Shown here piece after piece: positions 1-8,403 of a DNA stretch of 42,207 bases. The stretch lies in the NCBI GenBank assembly GCA_030682385.1, contig JAUXOG010000041.1:1-42207 (forward strand), given 5' to 3'. A program made the position numbers and the translations under genes. This DNA comes from Bacteroidota bacterium (GTDB lineage: Bacteria; Bacteroidota; Ignavibacteria; UBA10030; BY39). The stretch's first letter is position 1, and each line of letters opens with the position of its first letter. The notes beneath the pieces were generated by a model. It was not told the DNA's origin, ran no database searches, and worked only from the letters and a program-made list of their open reading frames with translations.

Positions 1-675
1 ACAGCCGATGCCAAGAGCAAGACTTATGGTGATGCTGATCCAGTATTTACATATCAGATTACAAGCGGTTCACTTGCATTCAGTGATGATTTCTCAGGTT
101 CATTGACTCGTGATGCCGGTGAGAATGTTGGAGCTTATGTAATAACACAAGGAACGGTAGCACTGAACAGTAACTACACATTGACTTATGTCGGTGCAAG
201 TCTAACAATCGGCTTGCGTTCAATTACAATAACAGCCGATGCAAAGAGCAAGACTTATGGCGACGCCGATCCAGCATTAACATATCAGATTACAAGCGGT
301 TCACTTGCATTCAGTGATGCTTTCACAGGTTCACTGACTCGTGATGCCGGTGAGAATGTTGGTGATTATGCAATAATACAAGGAACGGTAGCACTGAACA
401 GTAACTACACATTGACTTATGTCGGTGCTAATCTAACAATCGGATTGCGTTCTATTACAATCACAGCCGATGCCAAGAGCAAGACTTATGGTGACGCTGA
501 TCCAGTATTTACATATCAGATTACAAGCGGTTCACTTGCATTCAGTGATGATTTCACAGGTGCATTGACTCGTGATGCCGGTGAGAATGTTGGAGCTTAT
601 GCAATAACACAAGGAACGGTTGCACTGAACAATAACTACACATTGACTTATGTCGGTGCTAATCTAACAATCGGA
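1..675 (+). repeat. Three 231-bp tandem MBG coding repeats
   Basis: Copies start at 1, 232 and 463 (each begins ACAGCCGATGC) with an exact 231-base period, that is 77 codons. They differ at only a few scattered bases, and several differences are shared between non-adjacent copies, as expected from recent duplication or gene conversion. More copies probably lie upstream of the window. Confidence 0.9.
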
Positions 676-2640
676 AAAGCCGATGCAACAATATCGATTT
701 CAAATCTTGGTCCTCACATTTATACAGGAAGTGAGATCAGTGCTGTGGTTACTGTTGATCCAAATGTAAACGGACTTGAAGTAACCGGCGGTACAGGAAC
801 GAATGTCGGTAACTATCCGGTATCGGCTCTTCTTGACAATCAGAACTACGTTGCGACAATTGTTGAAGGTACTTTAGTCATCGGTAAAGCCCCGACCACA
901 ACAACCGTTACAGTTGCTGGTGGAATATTCAATGGCAATCCGTATGCCGGAAGTGCAATAGTTACAGGCGCTGGTGGACTCAGTCAATCGCTGGATGTCA
1001 ACTATAATGGAACCGGCTCGACTTCGTATGGTCCAACAACCGATGCACCGGTCAATGTCGGCACGTATAGTGCCTCGGCTATCTATCCCGAGAATGATAA
1101 TTATCTTGGATCAAACGACAGCAAGCCATTTACAATTGGCAAGGCCTCAACCTCAATCTCAGTTGCACCTGATTCTGTTCAATATTCAGATCAAGTAACG
1201 TTAGTATCCACAATTGTTTCTCCAACCGCGCAGTCTGAATTGAATACTACTGGTGGAACTGTTGTTTTCAAAATTCAACTAAACAGTGGACCAATAATAA
1301 ATCTTGGTAGTTCCTCTGCAAGTTCTTCAGTTATCAGCGGTATCTTCACAATTACACAAGCTCCAGGTACTTACAAAGTAATCGCAGTATTTACACCTAA
1401 CTCGGCTAACCTCACCGGTTGTGAAAACTTAAATACTGGTCCACTTAAAGTTAAACAAGAGAACGCACTTGCCGAATACTCCGGCACAAGTTATTTTTCA
1501 ACATCTTCAGCTACATCAACTAAAGCAACTGTTACACTTTCTGTAACAGTCTTTGATGTAAACGATGATTTCCGCGGCGATATTCGTAATGCAAGAGTTA
1601 CTTTCCATCGTGGCTCCCCAACAACAGTCCCAGCATTGGGTTCTGCTAATGTTGGATTAGTGAATGAAAGTGACTTAACTGTAGGTACGGCAACAACAAC
1701 ATTTGACTACACATTAACTAACCTAGAACAATCATCTGGTGGTGTTTCATTTGATGTTTATGTTGTTGTGAACAATTTTTATACTGGAGTTTCTCAACCA
1801 GAGGTAATTACAATTTCAGTTCCCGGACAAGATAATGTTACAGGTGGTGGATATGTTGTTACCAATAATTCACAAGGAATATATCGTGGCAAAGTTGGTG
1901 CGAAAACTAATTTCGGCTTTACGATGAAATATAACAAGAGCGGAAAAAATATACAGGGACAAGCTAACATAATAGTTCGGGCTTATAACGACAGTCTCTA
2001 TCAGATTAAGAGCAACTCTGTTAATTCGATGGCTATTAATGGCAAACGTGCTAATTTTGAAACTAAAGCTAATATGAAAAATATTACCGACCCAAATCCA
2101 CTATATCTTTATTCGTTACCCGGTAATTTCATACTCACAATTGCAATGTTTGATTCCTCTGCACAAGGACAGAGTGATTCTGTGAGTATCACTTACCAAA
2201 ATGAAGCCGGTGGCCTGCTCTTCTCAAGCAACTGGAATGGAACCCGTTCAATACTGCAAGCGATGCGTAAACCGTTTGGTGGTGGTAATATTCGTGTTGC
2301 GACTTCGGTTTTAGCTAAAGATGGAAGTGAAGAGGCTATTCCAACTGTGTTTGCTTTGCAGCAAAATTATCCGAACCCGTTCAACCCATCAACTGAAATC
2401 AGGTTCGATCTACCAAAAGATAGTTATGTTCGCATCGCGGTTTATGATATTATCGGTCGCGAAGTAACAGTCTTGGTAAACGAGGAAATGTCTGCCGGTT
2501 ATCAATCGCTCGTATGGAACGCTATAAACCAATACGGCAACAAACTCGGAACAGGCGTTTACTTCTACAGAATCGTTGCAAAACCAATTGATGACGGCGA
2601 CGAATTCATTGCTCTTAAAAAGATGTTGTTAATCAAATAA
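1..2640 (+). CDS. Secreted MBG-repeat protein with T9SS sorting domain (5' truncated)
   Basis: The frame is open from base 1, so the true start lies outside the window; the first in-window ATG (103) is inside a repeat. The visible part begins with three nearly identical 77-residue MBG-type (YDG/MBG) modules containing SKTYGDADP and ENVGxYxIxQGTVALN. Two or three more divergent MBG/Ig-like modules follow (about bases 675-1450), then a beta-rich region. The C-terminus (about bases 2340-2640) is a classic T9SS type A sorting domain with NYPNPFNPSTEIRFDLP, YDIIGREV and GVYFYRI. The protein is probably exported across the outer membrane by T9SS and anchored or released as a long adhesin-like fibre; the ligand is unknown. 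A rho-independent terminator follows. Confidence 0.9.
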   Translation, partial: TADAKSKTYGDADPVFTYQITSGSLAFSDDFSGSLTRDAGENVGAYVITQGTVALNSNYTLTYVGASLTIGLRSITITADAKSKTYGDADPALTYQITSGSLAFSDAFTGSLTRDAGENVGDYAIIQGTVALNSNYTLTYVGANLTIGLRSITITADAKSKTYGDADPVFTYQITSGSLAFSDDFTGALTRDAGENVGAYAITQGTVALNNNYTLTYVGANLTIGKADATISISNLGPHIYTGSEISAVVTVDPNVNGLEVTGGTGTNVGNYPVSALLDNQNYVATIVEGTLVIGKAPTTTTVTVAGGIFNGNPYAGSAIVTGAGGLSQSLDVNYNGTGSTSYGPTTDAPVNVGTYSASAIYPENDNYLGSNDSKPFTIGKASTSISVAPDSVQYSDQVTLVSTIVSPTAQSELNTTGGTVVFKIQLNSGPIINLGSSSASSSVISGIFTITQAPGTYKVIAVFTPNSANLTGCENLNTGPLKVKQENALAEYSGTSYFSTSSATSTKATVTLSVTVFDVNDDFRGDIRNARVTFHRGSPTTVPALGSANVGLVNESDLTVGTATTTFDYTLTNLEQSSGGVSFDVYVVVNNFYTGVSQPEVITISVPGQDNVTGGGYVVTNNSQGIYRGKVGAKTNFGFTMKYNKSGKNIQGQANIIVRAYNDSLYQIKSNSVNSMAINGKRANFETKANMKNITDPNPLYLYSLPGNFILTIAMFDSSAQGQSDSVSITYQNEAGGLLFSSNWNGTRSILQAMRKPFGGGNIRVATSVLAKDGSEEAIPTVFALQQNYPNPFNPSTEIRFDLPKDSYVRIAVYDIIGREVTVLVNEEMSAGYQSLVWNAINQYGNKLGTGVYFYRIVAKPIDDGDEFIALKKMLLIK

Positions 2641-2677
2641 TTATTAATATTATTTTTTAACTTCCACAATCAACCAC

Positions 2678-2707
2678 AAGCCGGGGGCAAAAGCCCTCGG
2701 CTTTTTT
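2678..2707 (+). terminator. Rho-independent terminator of the MBG protein gene
   Basis: An 11-bp stem (AAGCCGGGGGC / GCCCTCGGCTT, one G-U pair) with an AAAA loop is followed by a T run. It lies about 40 bases after the stop at 2640. Confidence 0.85.
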
Positions 2708-2793
2708 ATTATAAATATTTGCTAATTAAATAGGCGTTTGTTATATTCAACAGAGTTTTTTCCGTTACTATTTTTTGAGCAAAAGGAGAATGA

Positions 2794-3492
2794 ATGGTAA
2801 ATTTAAACATACTAAGAATCCTACTCGTCGATGACGAAGAACCTTTAAGAAATATTCTACGAAAATATCTTGAATCGACCGACAAGTTTGAATGTACAGA
2901 ATGCGAATCGGGTGAAGATGCCGTTGGATTATTGAATCGACTTCAGTTCGATGTAATAATACTCGATTACAAAATGCAAGGCATTAGCGGTTTGAACGTG
3001 CTTCAAACGATGTGTGAACAAAAAAACGAAACGCCTGTCCTAATGCTAACCGCCGCCGGCTCAGAAAATATTGCAGTCGAAGCAATGAAATTAGGGGCAT
3101 ACGATTATATAAGAAAAGATCAACTCGACTTAGAACATTTGCCAATAATTTTGAATGGAATTCACGAGCGTTACTTATTCCGCAAAGAAAGAGAAAATAA
3201 CCGATTAGTGATTGAAAATTGGAACACCTTTATTGAAATTCTTAATACTTACAGGAATTCGTTATTGGCTTATGGACTGACTGCCAGTAACGCTCTAACT
3301 ATGTTGAAAACAGTAATCAAAGAGACAGAAAGTAATAACCCGCATTCCTTCAATTTGGGAGATATAAAACAGTTCGTTCAAATAATAGATTCGGCAACAA
3401 TTTCGATTTCGCAGACAGCCGAAGATTTATTAAAAAAATTTCCTGAAAACAAAAAATTCGAAATTAAAGAAAATGTCTCGGGCAAATTGTAA
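2794..3492 (+). CDS. Response regulator, receiver domain plus unclassified helical tail
   Basis: Residues 7-125 form a CheY-like receiver. The acidic pair D13/D14, the phospho-acceptor D58 (IILDYKM), T86 (LMLTAAG) and K108 are all present, so phosphorylation chemistry should be intact. The remaining roughly 105 residues are predicted mainly helical and match no DNA-binding, HD-GYP, GGDEF or kinase domain that I recognise; they could be a dimerisation or protein-interaction module. The start is well supported: AAGGAG lies 5 bases before ATG 2794. No histidine kinase is adjacent, so the partner is unknown. It is convergent with the nudix gene, with only 17 bases between the stops. Confidence 0.85.
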   Translation: MVNLNILRILLVDDEEPLRNILRKYLESTDKFECTECESGEDAVGLLNRLQFDVIILDYKMQGISGLNVLQTMCEQKNETPVLMLTAAGSENIAVEAMKLGAYDYIRKDQLDLEHLPIILNGIHERYLFRKERENNRLVIENWNTFIEILNTYRNSLLAYGLTASNALTMLKTVIKETESNNPHSFNLGDIKQFVQIIDSATISISQTAEDLLKKFPENKKFEIKENVSGKL

Positions 3493-3509
3493 GTTTCGTT
3501 ATTTTCCCA

Positions 3510-3965
3510 TCAGCAGGTTGTTAACCACTCATCATTCCCTGTAAGGAAATTATCAACGATTTTTAATGCCTCTCTTTGTCCATGCCAATTTAGTCGTTTC
3601 AAAGCCGTCTCATAATCGCACCATTCATAAGCCTGGTGTTCGGAAGAGAGTAAAGGGATTTTATCGTTTTCAACTTCTGCAAGAAACATTGGTGATAAAT
3701 TTACTACATCCCTGGTAAATACATAGAATGGATTTATAAATGGAATAACCCAAAAATTTTTGTGAGGAATGTTAATTTCCTCAATCATTTCGCGTTTTGC
3801 GGTAGTTATTGCAGTTTCCCCTTCTTCGATTGTCCCTGTTATAAATTGAAATATTCCGGGATAAATTTTTTCGGTATCCGACCTTTGAAGAATCAGATAT
3901 TCTGCCTTCCCTTTTTCAAATTTAAACACACATACTTCAACATATAACGAAGCTACTTTGGTCAT
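3510..3965 (-). CDS. NudB-like Nudix hydrolase
   Basis: A 151-residue Nudix hydrolase. The Nudix box runs from G44 to E63 (GTIEEGET...REMIEEIN), with Asn where the usual Gly follows EEx. The C-terminal part (SSEHQAYEWCDYETALKRL) resembles the dihydroneopterin triphosphate diphosphatase NudB, so a role in folate precursor or nucleotide hydrolysis is plausible but the substrate cannot be fixed from sequence. The ATG overlaps the stop of the upstream pseudouridine synthase as ATGA, so the two are probably translationally coupled as the last genes of a four-gene minus-strand operon. Confidence 0.85.
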   Translation of the reverse strand: MTKVASLYVEVCVFKFEKGKAEYLILQRSDTEKIYPGIFQFITGTIEEGETAITTAKREMIEEINIPHKNFWVIPFINPFYVFTRDVVNLSPMFLAEVENDKIPLLSSEHQAYEWCDYETALKRLNWHGQREALKIVDNFLTGNDEWLTTC

Positions 3966-4732
3966 TTTTGTTCCATTAATTTTTCAACTTCCGGCTTTGT
4001 AAGATGTCTGAAGCACCCTAATTCTAAATTTCCTAATAGTATCGGTCCGATTTGGATTCGTTTCAGTTCTATCACTTTATAAGTCAGAGATTCGAACATT
4101 CTTCTGACTTGTCGGTTTTTACCTTCAACTATAGTCAGCATAATTTCTGTTCTTGTCCCGTTTATTATGTTTACTTTTGCTGGGAGTGTTTTCAAATCTT
4201 CATCTATAAAAACACCACTTCTTAATTTTTCTAAAGCTAAACGGTCAACCGGTTTGTTAATTTTTGCTACGTACGTTTTATGAATCCTGCCTGCCCGCCA
4301 GCTCGCCCGATGGTCGAGCGGGTCAGGCGGGGATTTCGGGTTCGTAAGAACCTCCCCTAATTTATTATCATTTGTTAACAGTAGCAACCCGGTTGTATCC
4401 TTATCCAATCTTCCGACAGGAAAAACCCATTCCCGGACATTTTTCAGTAAATCGTAAATTGTTTTGCGATTTAATTCATCGGAACGGGTTGTTACATAAC
4501 CTTTCGGTTTATTCAAGATGAGATAGATGAATTTTTTCTTTTGTATCGCCTCTCCATCCAATTTAATTTTATCTTCACGTAGATCAACTCTGAACGAAGT
4601 ATTTTTTAATACTAATCCATTTACTGTTACACGTCCTGATAGAATCATCTCCTCAGCTTGCTTGCGCGATGCGACGCCTAACTTTGAAATTGCACGCGGA
4701 AGACTCACATTTCTTTCTCTACTCGATTGCAT
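3962..4732 (-). CDS. RsuA/RluB-family pseudouridine synthase
   Basis: The N-terminal S4 RNA-binding domain (about residues 8-60, LGVASRKQAEEMILSGRVTV) is followed by the RsuA/RluB catalytic domain. The catalytic aspartate lies in VGRLDKDTTGLLLLTND, and the conserved KNRQVRRMFE is near the end. Its target is probably a single uridine in rRNA (23S if truly RluB-like). An extra stretch of about 14 residues (PPDPLDHRASWRAG, bases 4289-4330) splits the usual LTNP...KTY connection; it is encoded by a GC-rich imperfect palindrome and looks like an in-frame repeat insertion. Twelve bases separate it from the upstream YqaA-like gene. Confidence 0.9.
   Translation of the reverse strand: MQSSRERNVSLPRAISKLGVASRKQAEEMILSGRVTVNGLVLKNTSFRVDLREDKIKLDGEAIQKKKFIYLILNKPKGYVTTRSDELNRKTIYDLLKNVREWVFPVGRLDKDTTGLLLLTNDNKLGEVLTNPKSPPDPLDHRASWRAGRIHKTYVAKINKPVDRLALEKLRSGVFIDEDLKTLPAKVNIINGTRTEIMLTIVEGKNRQVRRMFESLTYKVIELKRIQIGPILLGNLELGCFRHLTKPEVEKLMEQK
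4289..4330. repeat. GC-rich palindromic insertion inside the rluB-like gene
   Basis: About 42 bases, far more GC-rich than the surrounding gene, with facing CCCGCC / GGCGGG arms. They add about 14 residues in frame between two conserved segments of the pseudouridine synthase. The CCTGCCxGCCCG-type sequence recurs at 18381-18399 and 42046-42073. Confidence 0.65.
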
Positions 4733-4744
4733 TAGTGAAGTAAA

Positions 4745-5338
4745 TTAAATAAGCCATTTAATTGTAACAATTCCAAGTATGAAAAGAATAACAAATGCTA
4801 ATGATAATTTATCGAAATACTTATCAATAAAAATTTTTATTCGAGCGCCGAAGAAGAACAATAAACCGCCGACAAGGAAGAACCTTGAAGCACGGCCAAC
4901 AAGCGAACCGAGCGTCAGTGTGACTAAATCAATTGTTTGGTTAAAGCCCGCTGCAATAGTGAAAACTTTATACGGGATTGGTGTAAATCCGGCTATAAAA
5001 AGTGCTAAGAAGCCATGCTCGCGATAAGTTTGAAGAACGGAATCGAATTTATCAAACGCTCCATAAAAACTGAGTATCGGCTTGCCGATGACTTCAAAGA
5101 ATCCGTACCCGATGAGATAACCTAAATAGGCGCCTGTTACAGAACCTGCGGTGCAAATAAGTGCAAATTTAAATGCCTTACGCGGTGTGGCTACTGCTAA
5201 TGCAATTAACAGCACATCCGGAGGAATCGGAAAGAATGATGCCTCGATAAATGCAATCCAAAACAATGCGTGGAGTGCATAAGGTTTTGTGGCAAAGTGT
5301 TCAACCCACTCTTTGAGGTGGCGAAGCCAATTTATCAA
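4745..5338 (-). CDS. YqaA/DedA-like VTT-domain membrane protein
   Basis: A 197-residue polytopic inner-membrane protein of the VTT (DedA/SNARE-associated) superfamily, closest in shape to YqaA. Signature features are FIEASFFPIPPDVLLI near residue 33, GAYLGYLIGYGF in the next helix, GFTPIPYKVFTIAAGF around residues 115-130 and a terminal hydrophobic helix. Relatives have been linked to lipid scrambling or flipping and membrane homeostasis; nothing here narrows that down. It sits between the SDR gene (51 bases upstream) and the pseudouridine synthase (12 bases downstream) in the same orientation, so it is probably cotranscribed. Confidence 0.85.
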   Translation of the reverse strand: MINWLRHLKEWVEHFATKPYALHALFWIAFIEASFFPIPPDVLLIALAVATPRKAFKFALICTAGSVTGAYLGYLIGYGFFEVIGKPILSFYGAFDKFDSVLQTYREHGFLALFIAGFTPIPYKVFTIAAGFNQTIDLVTLTLGSLVGRASRFFLVGGLLFFFGARIKIFIDKYFDKLSLAFVILFILGIVTIKWLI

Positions 5339-5389
5339 TGCTCGTATCAGAAGAATTTTCCTTTCATATATTTTTGACCTGTTAATTTA

Positions 5390-6310
5390 CTAAATATTTT
5401 TGAGAAATACTTTTAGCCCATTTTCCAAATAGATTGGTTCAATATTCAACTCCTCAAAAAAATCTGTTCCGCCTCTGCAAATGTTTTCTTCAAGAAGCAT
5501 AGTAATTTGATCGTGTGTTACAGGAAACCATTCATATTTATCAAACAATTTTGCAAGTAACTTCATTTCCCAGACCGGAACGTGGAGTTTTATTTTTTTT
5601 CGATTTATTATTTTCAAAATTATATTTACTAATTGATTATATGTAAAAATTTCGTTACCGCACATGCAGTAGGTTTTACTGATTGTTTTTCCCATTTCCA
5701 AACTCTTCACAAAAGCATCAGCAACATTTTCAATCGAAATTGGTTGAAACCGATATTCGCCATTTCCTATAACCGGAACGAACAGCGGCATCTGGTTCAG
5801 TAAATCAATTATAACAGAAATAAAATTATTCCTGCCTTCGTTCTCATCACCAAAAATTACTGAAGGTCTGAAGATAGTCCAACTGAGTCCGCTCTGTTTC
5901 AAGTATTCTTCAGCATCATATTTTGTTCTAAGATATTTTGTTGAAGCATTTGGTTTCACACCGTTGGCACTCATTAATAAAAAACGCTTCACACCTTCCC
6001 GCTTTGAGGAATCAATCAAATTCTTTACACTATCAAAGTGAATTTGTTTAAATGTAATTCCTCGTTCGGGGAACTCGCGAATAAGTCCGGGCAGATAAAT
6101 TATTGCATCGCAACCGGAAAGCTGTCCCGCATAACTTTTGTGATTAGTTACATCACCTTTAACGATTTTTATTCCCGATTTAAAGTTATCCGGAATTTTG
6201 TTTGCAGAGTCATTACGAACTAAAACACTTACGTGATGTTTAGAATTAATGAGTGCCGACAAAATTTTATTTCCCACATAACCGGTGGCTCCTGTTAAAA
6301 ATACATTCAT
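5390..6310 (-). CDS. NDUFA9-like atypical short-chain dehydrogenase
   Basis: A 306-residue Rossmann protein with the N-terminal NAD(P) motif GATGYVG (residues 7-13), an SxxGxK-like active-site region (LLMSANGVKPNASTKYLRTK) and a WTIFRPSVIFGDE segment typical of the NDUFA9-like/NmrA-like extended SDR group. Bacterial members are often annotated as NAD-dependent epimerases or complex I NDUFA9-type proteins; catalytic activity is uncertain. The start is good: AAGGA lies a few bases before ATG 6310. It is the first gene of the minus-strand cluster running down to 3510 and is divergent from the secreted protein at 6442. Confidence 0.8.
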   Translation of the reverse strand: MNVFLTGATGYVGNKILSALINSKHHVSVLVRNDSANKIPDNFKSGIKIVKGDVTNHKSYAGQLSGCDAIIYLPGLIREFPERGITFKQIHFDSVKNLIDSSKREGVKRFLLMSANGVKPNASTKYLRTKYDAEEYLKQSGLSWTIFRPSVIFGDENEGRNNFISVIIDLLNQMPLFVPVIGNGEYRFQPISIENVADAFVKSLEMGKTISKTYCMCGNEIFTYNQLVNIILKIINRKKIKLHVPVWEMKLLAKLFDKYEWFPVTHDQITMLLEENICRGGTDFFEELNIEPIYLENGLKVFLKNI

Positions 6311-6441
6311 AAAATCCTTATAGCTTTCAGAAAATATAAGAAAAATTTAACTACAAACAGAGATAGTGGAATATTTGTTTTTATTCGATTTTTAACTACT
6401 TTATTAACAAAATTCGTAATGTATAATCGTAGTAACTGCTA

Positions 6442-8394
6442 ATGTCAAAATTTGTATTGAAATTCTTTTCGGTGTTTGTATTTACTGTCTCTGTATTTTC
6501 TCAAAATTTAGAAAATAGACAGGTTTCAGTATGTCCTAAATTCCTGAAGGAAATCCCAGAAGTTATAAATAAAGATATACCTGTAAGGGACTCAAAACAA
6601 ACATACTCTAATCAGACACAATACCAACCAAAAGGTATTGATACAAAAATTTATGGATATTGGGATTTGCAAAGCAACGGCGGGGCGATTAATTATATCG
6701 AGATGAATCCAAACGACCCTAACAACATTCATGTTGTATCAATGATATCGACTGATTCGAGTAGTGCCACTGCTATTTCAATGTCGCGGCGGATTGCCTA
6801 CAATTTCAGCTACGATGGCGGTCAGAGTTGGGGAACACCGCTAATTGTGCCAAACGTCCGCTCTGGTTATCCTTCGTTGATATTCGCATCTGATTCCGAA
6901 TTAAATTACTTCGCTGCAATTGCAAGCCACGGTTCACCCGGAACAGGTTTACCTCTGCAAAGTTCACTTTATATTGATAGCTATGAAGGGGAAAAAAACT
7001 TTTCTACTTACCTTCCTCCTCTTCATTTATTGAATAACGACGATGTGCTATGGCCCTCGATAGTTCAAACTTCAAACGGGAATATTATTTTAACGGGTTC
7101 TTTTCCGTCTTCAAGTTTGTTAAGTGGTTTATCCGTAATTAGTTTTACTCAGGATAGAACATGGAACAACTGGACGCGGCTCGAAACTTCATCGAAGCAC
7201 AGCGGCAGAGTTACATTAGCTGCGGGCGATGACGGAAGTGTTGCCGTAATCTGGCGGTCAAGTACTAATCCCGATTCGCTTCTCACTCGCCTGTCCACAG
7301 ATAACGGTGTTACGTGGGGAGATAAAATTGCAATCGATGCCGAAAACGGTTCGTCGGGTCCTTGCTGGACAGGATTCGATGCAATGTACAACGGAACAAC
7401 ATTGTATGTTGCATATACTCGAAGCAACTATTCAGGCAGTGACTACAAGTTAGCAAATCAAGTCCGACTTTGGAAATCGAGTACACAAACATCAACTGCA
7501 GTCATCGACAGTTTTGTGTTCCCAAGATTAATGAAAACTACAGGTGTTCAAAACGGACAAACCAACCATAACTTTGCGTTTAATTTTCCTTCAATCGGAA
7601 AAAATACTACCGGCAGTAGAATATACATTGCTGCTGATGCGTTTCTACAGGGAATCACTGATCCGGATGGCTTTAATTACAGCGATATAATTCTAACATA
7701 CAGCGATGATAACGGAACTAATTGGACTATCCCCAAAAATATTACTAACACAACTGATATAGATGAAAGATATGTTTCGCTTTCGACTGTCAATCCCTTT
7801 TTAAATACAGACGGTAACGATAGTAACTGGGTGTTTATGGTTTATCATGAAGACAGGATTCCCGGTGCTAACTATGCAACGTTGGCAACCGAAGCACGTC
7901 CGGTTTCAGGAACAAAGCTAAAATTTTTAAAACTGAATGTTGATTATAAACCGATTGAAACTCTTTCAATAAATATCTCTAACAAATGGAATATGATTTC
8001 AGTACCTGTTGATATTTCGACTGAAAAAAATGTTTTATTCCCCACCTCTGTAACGAATGCATTCATATATAATCCGGGCATCGGTTATTCTATAGAAAAT
8101 ATTTTGACGCCGGGAAAAGGTTACTGGTTAAAATTTGATAGAGACCAAACTGTTGTGTTTACAGCAAATCCAATGAACTCACTTATACACTCAGTTTCAC
8201 CTGGTTGGAATATGGTTGGTTCAATCACTAAACCAATACCGGTTAATAAGGTAGTTACAAATCCTGCTAATATTACTGCTTCGAAATATTATGGATATTC
8301 AAACGGTTATTTTGTTGCCGATACACTAAAACCCGGTATAGGATATTGGATAAAAGTGTATCAACATGGAACTATTAATTTGATTGCTGATTAA
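6442..8394 (+). CDS. Secreted BNR/Asp-box beta-propeller protein
   Basis: A 650-residue protein with a cleavable signal peptide (hydrophobic residues 5-20, then FSQ). At least three Asp-box (BNR) repeats are visible: SYDGGQSW, STDNGVTW and SDDNGTNW, so the central part is probably a six-bladed sialidase-like propeller. The full catalytic set of a sialidase was not identified, so carbohydrate binding or a structural role is equally possible. The last 130 residues contain two related modules built around NKWNMISVP / GWNMVGS and GKGYWLKF / GIGYWIKV, common at the C-termini of exported proteins in this group. No canonical T9SS NPFNP tail is present. The ribosome-binding site is weak. Confidence 0.8.
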   Translation: MSKFVLKFFSVFVFTVSVFSQNLENRQVSVCPKFLKEIPEVINKDIPVRDSKQTYSNQTQYQPKGIDTKIYGYWDLQSNGGAINYIEMNPNDPNNIHVVSMISTDSSSATAISMSRRIAYNFSYDGGQSWGTPLIVPNVRSGYPSLIFASDSELNYFAAIASHGSPGTGLPLQSSLYIDSYEGEKNFSTYLPPLHLLNNDDVLWPSIVQTSNGNIILTGSFPSSSLLSGLSVISFTQDRTWNNWTRLETSSKHSGRVTLAAGDDGSVAVIWRSSTNPDSLLTRLSTDNGVTWGDKIAIDAENGSSGPCWTGFDAMYNGTTLYVAYTRSNYSGSDYKLANQVRLWKSSTQTSTAVIDSFVFPRLMKTTGVQNGQTNHNFAFNFPSIGKNTTGSRIYIAADAFLQGITDPDGFNYSDIILTYSDDNGTNWTIPKNITNTTDIDERYVSLSTVNPFLNTDGNDSNWVFMVYHEDRIPGANYATLATEARPVSGTKLKFLKLNVDYKPIETLSINISNKWNMISVPVDISTEKNVLFPTSVTNAFIYNPGIGYSIENILTPGKGYWLKFDRDQTVVFTANPMNSLIHSVSPGWNMVGSITKPIPVNKVVTNPANITASKYYGYSNGYFVADTLKPGIGYWIKVYQHGTINLIAD

Positions 8395-8403
8395 ATATAA
8401 ATT

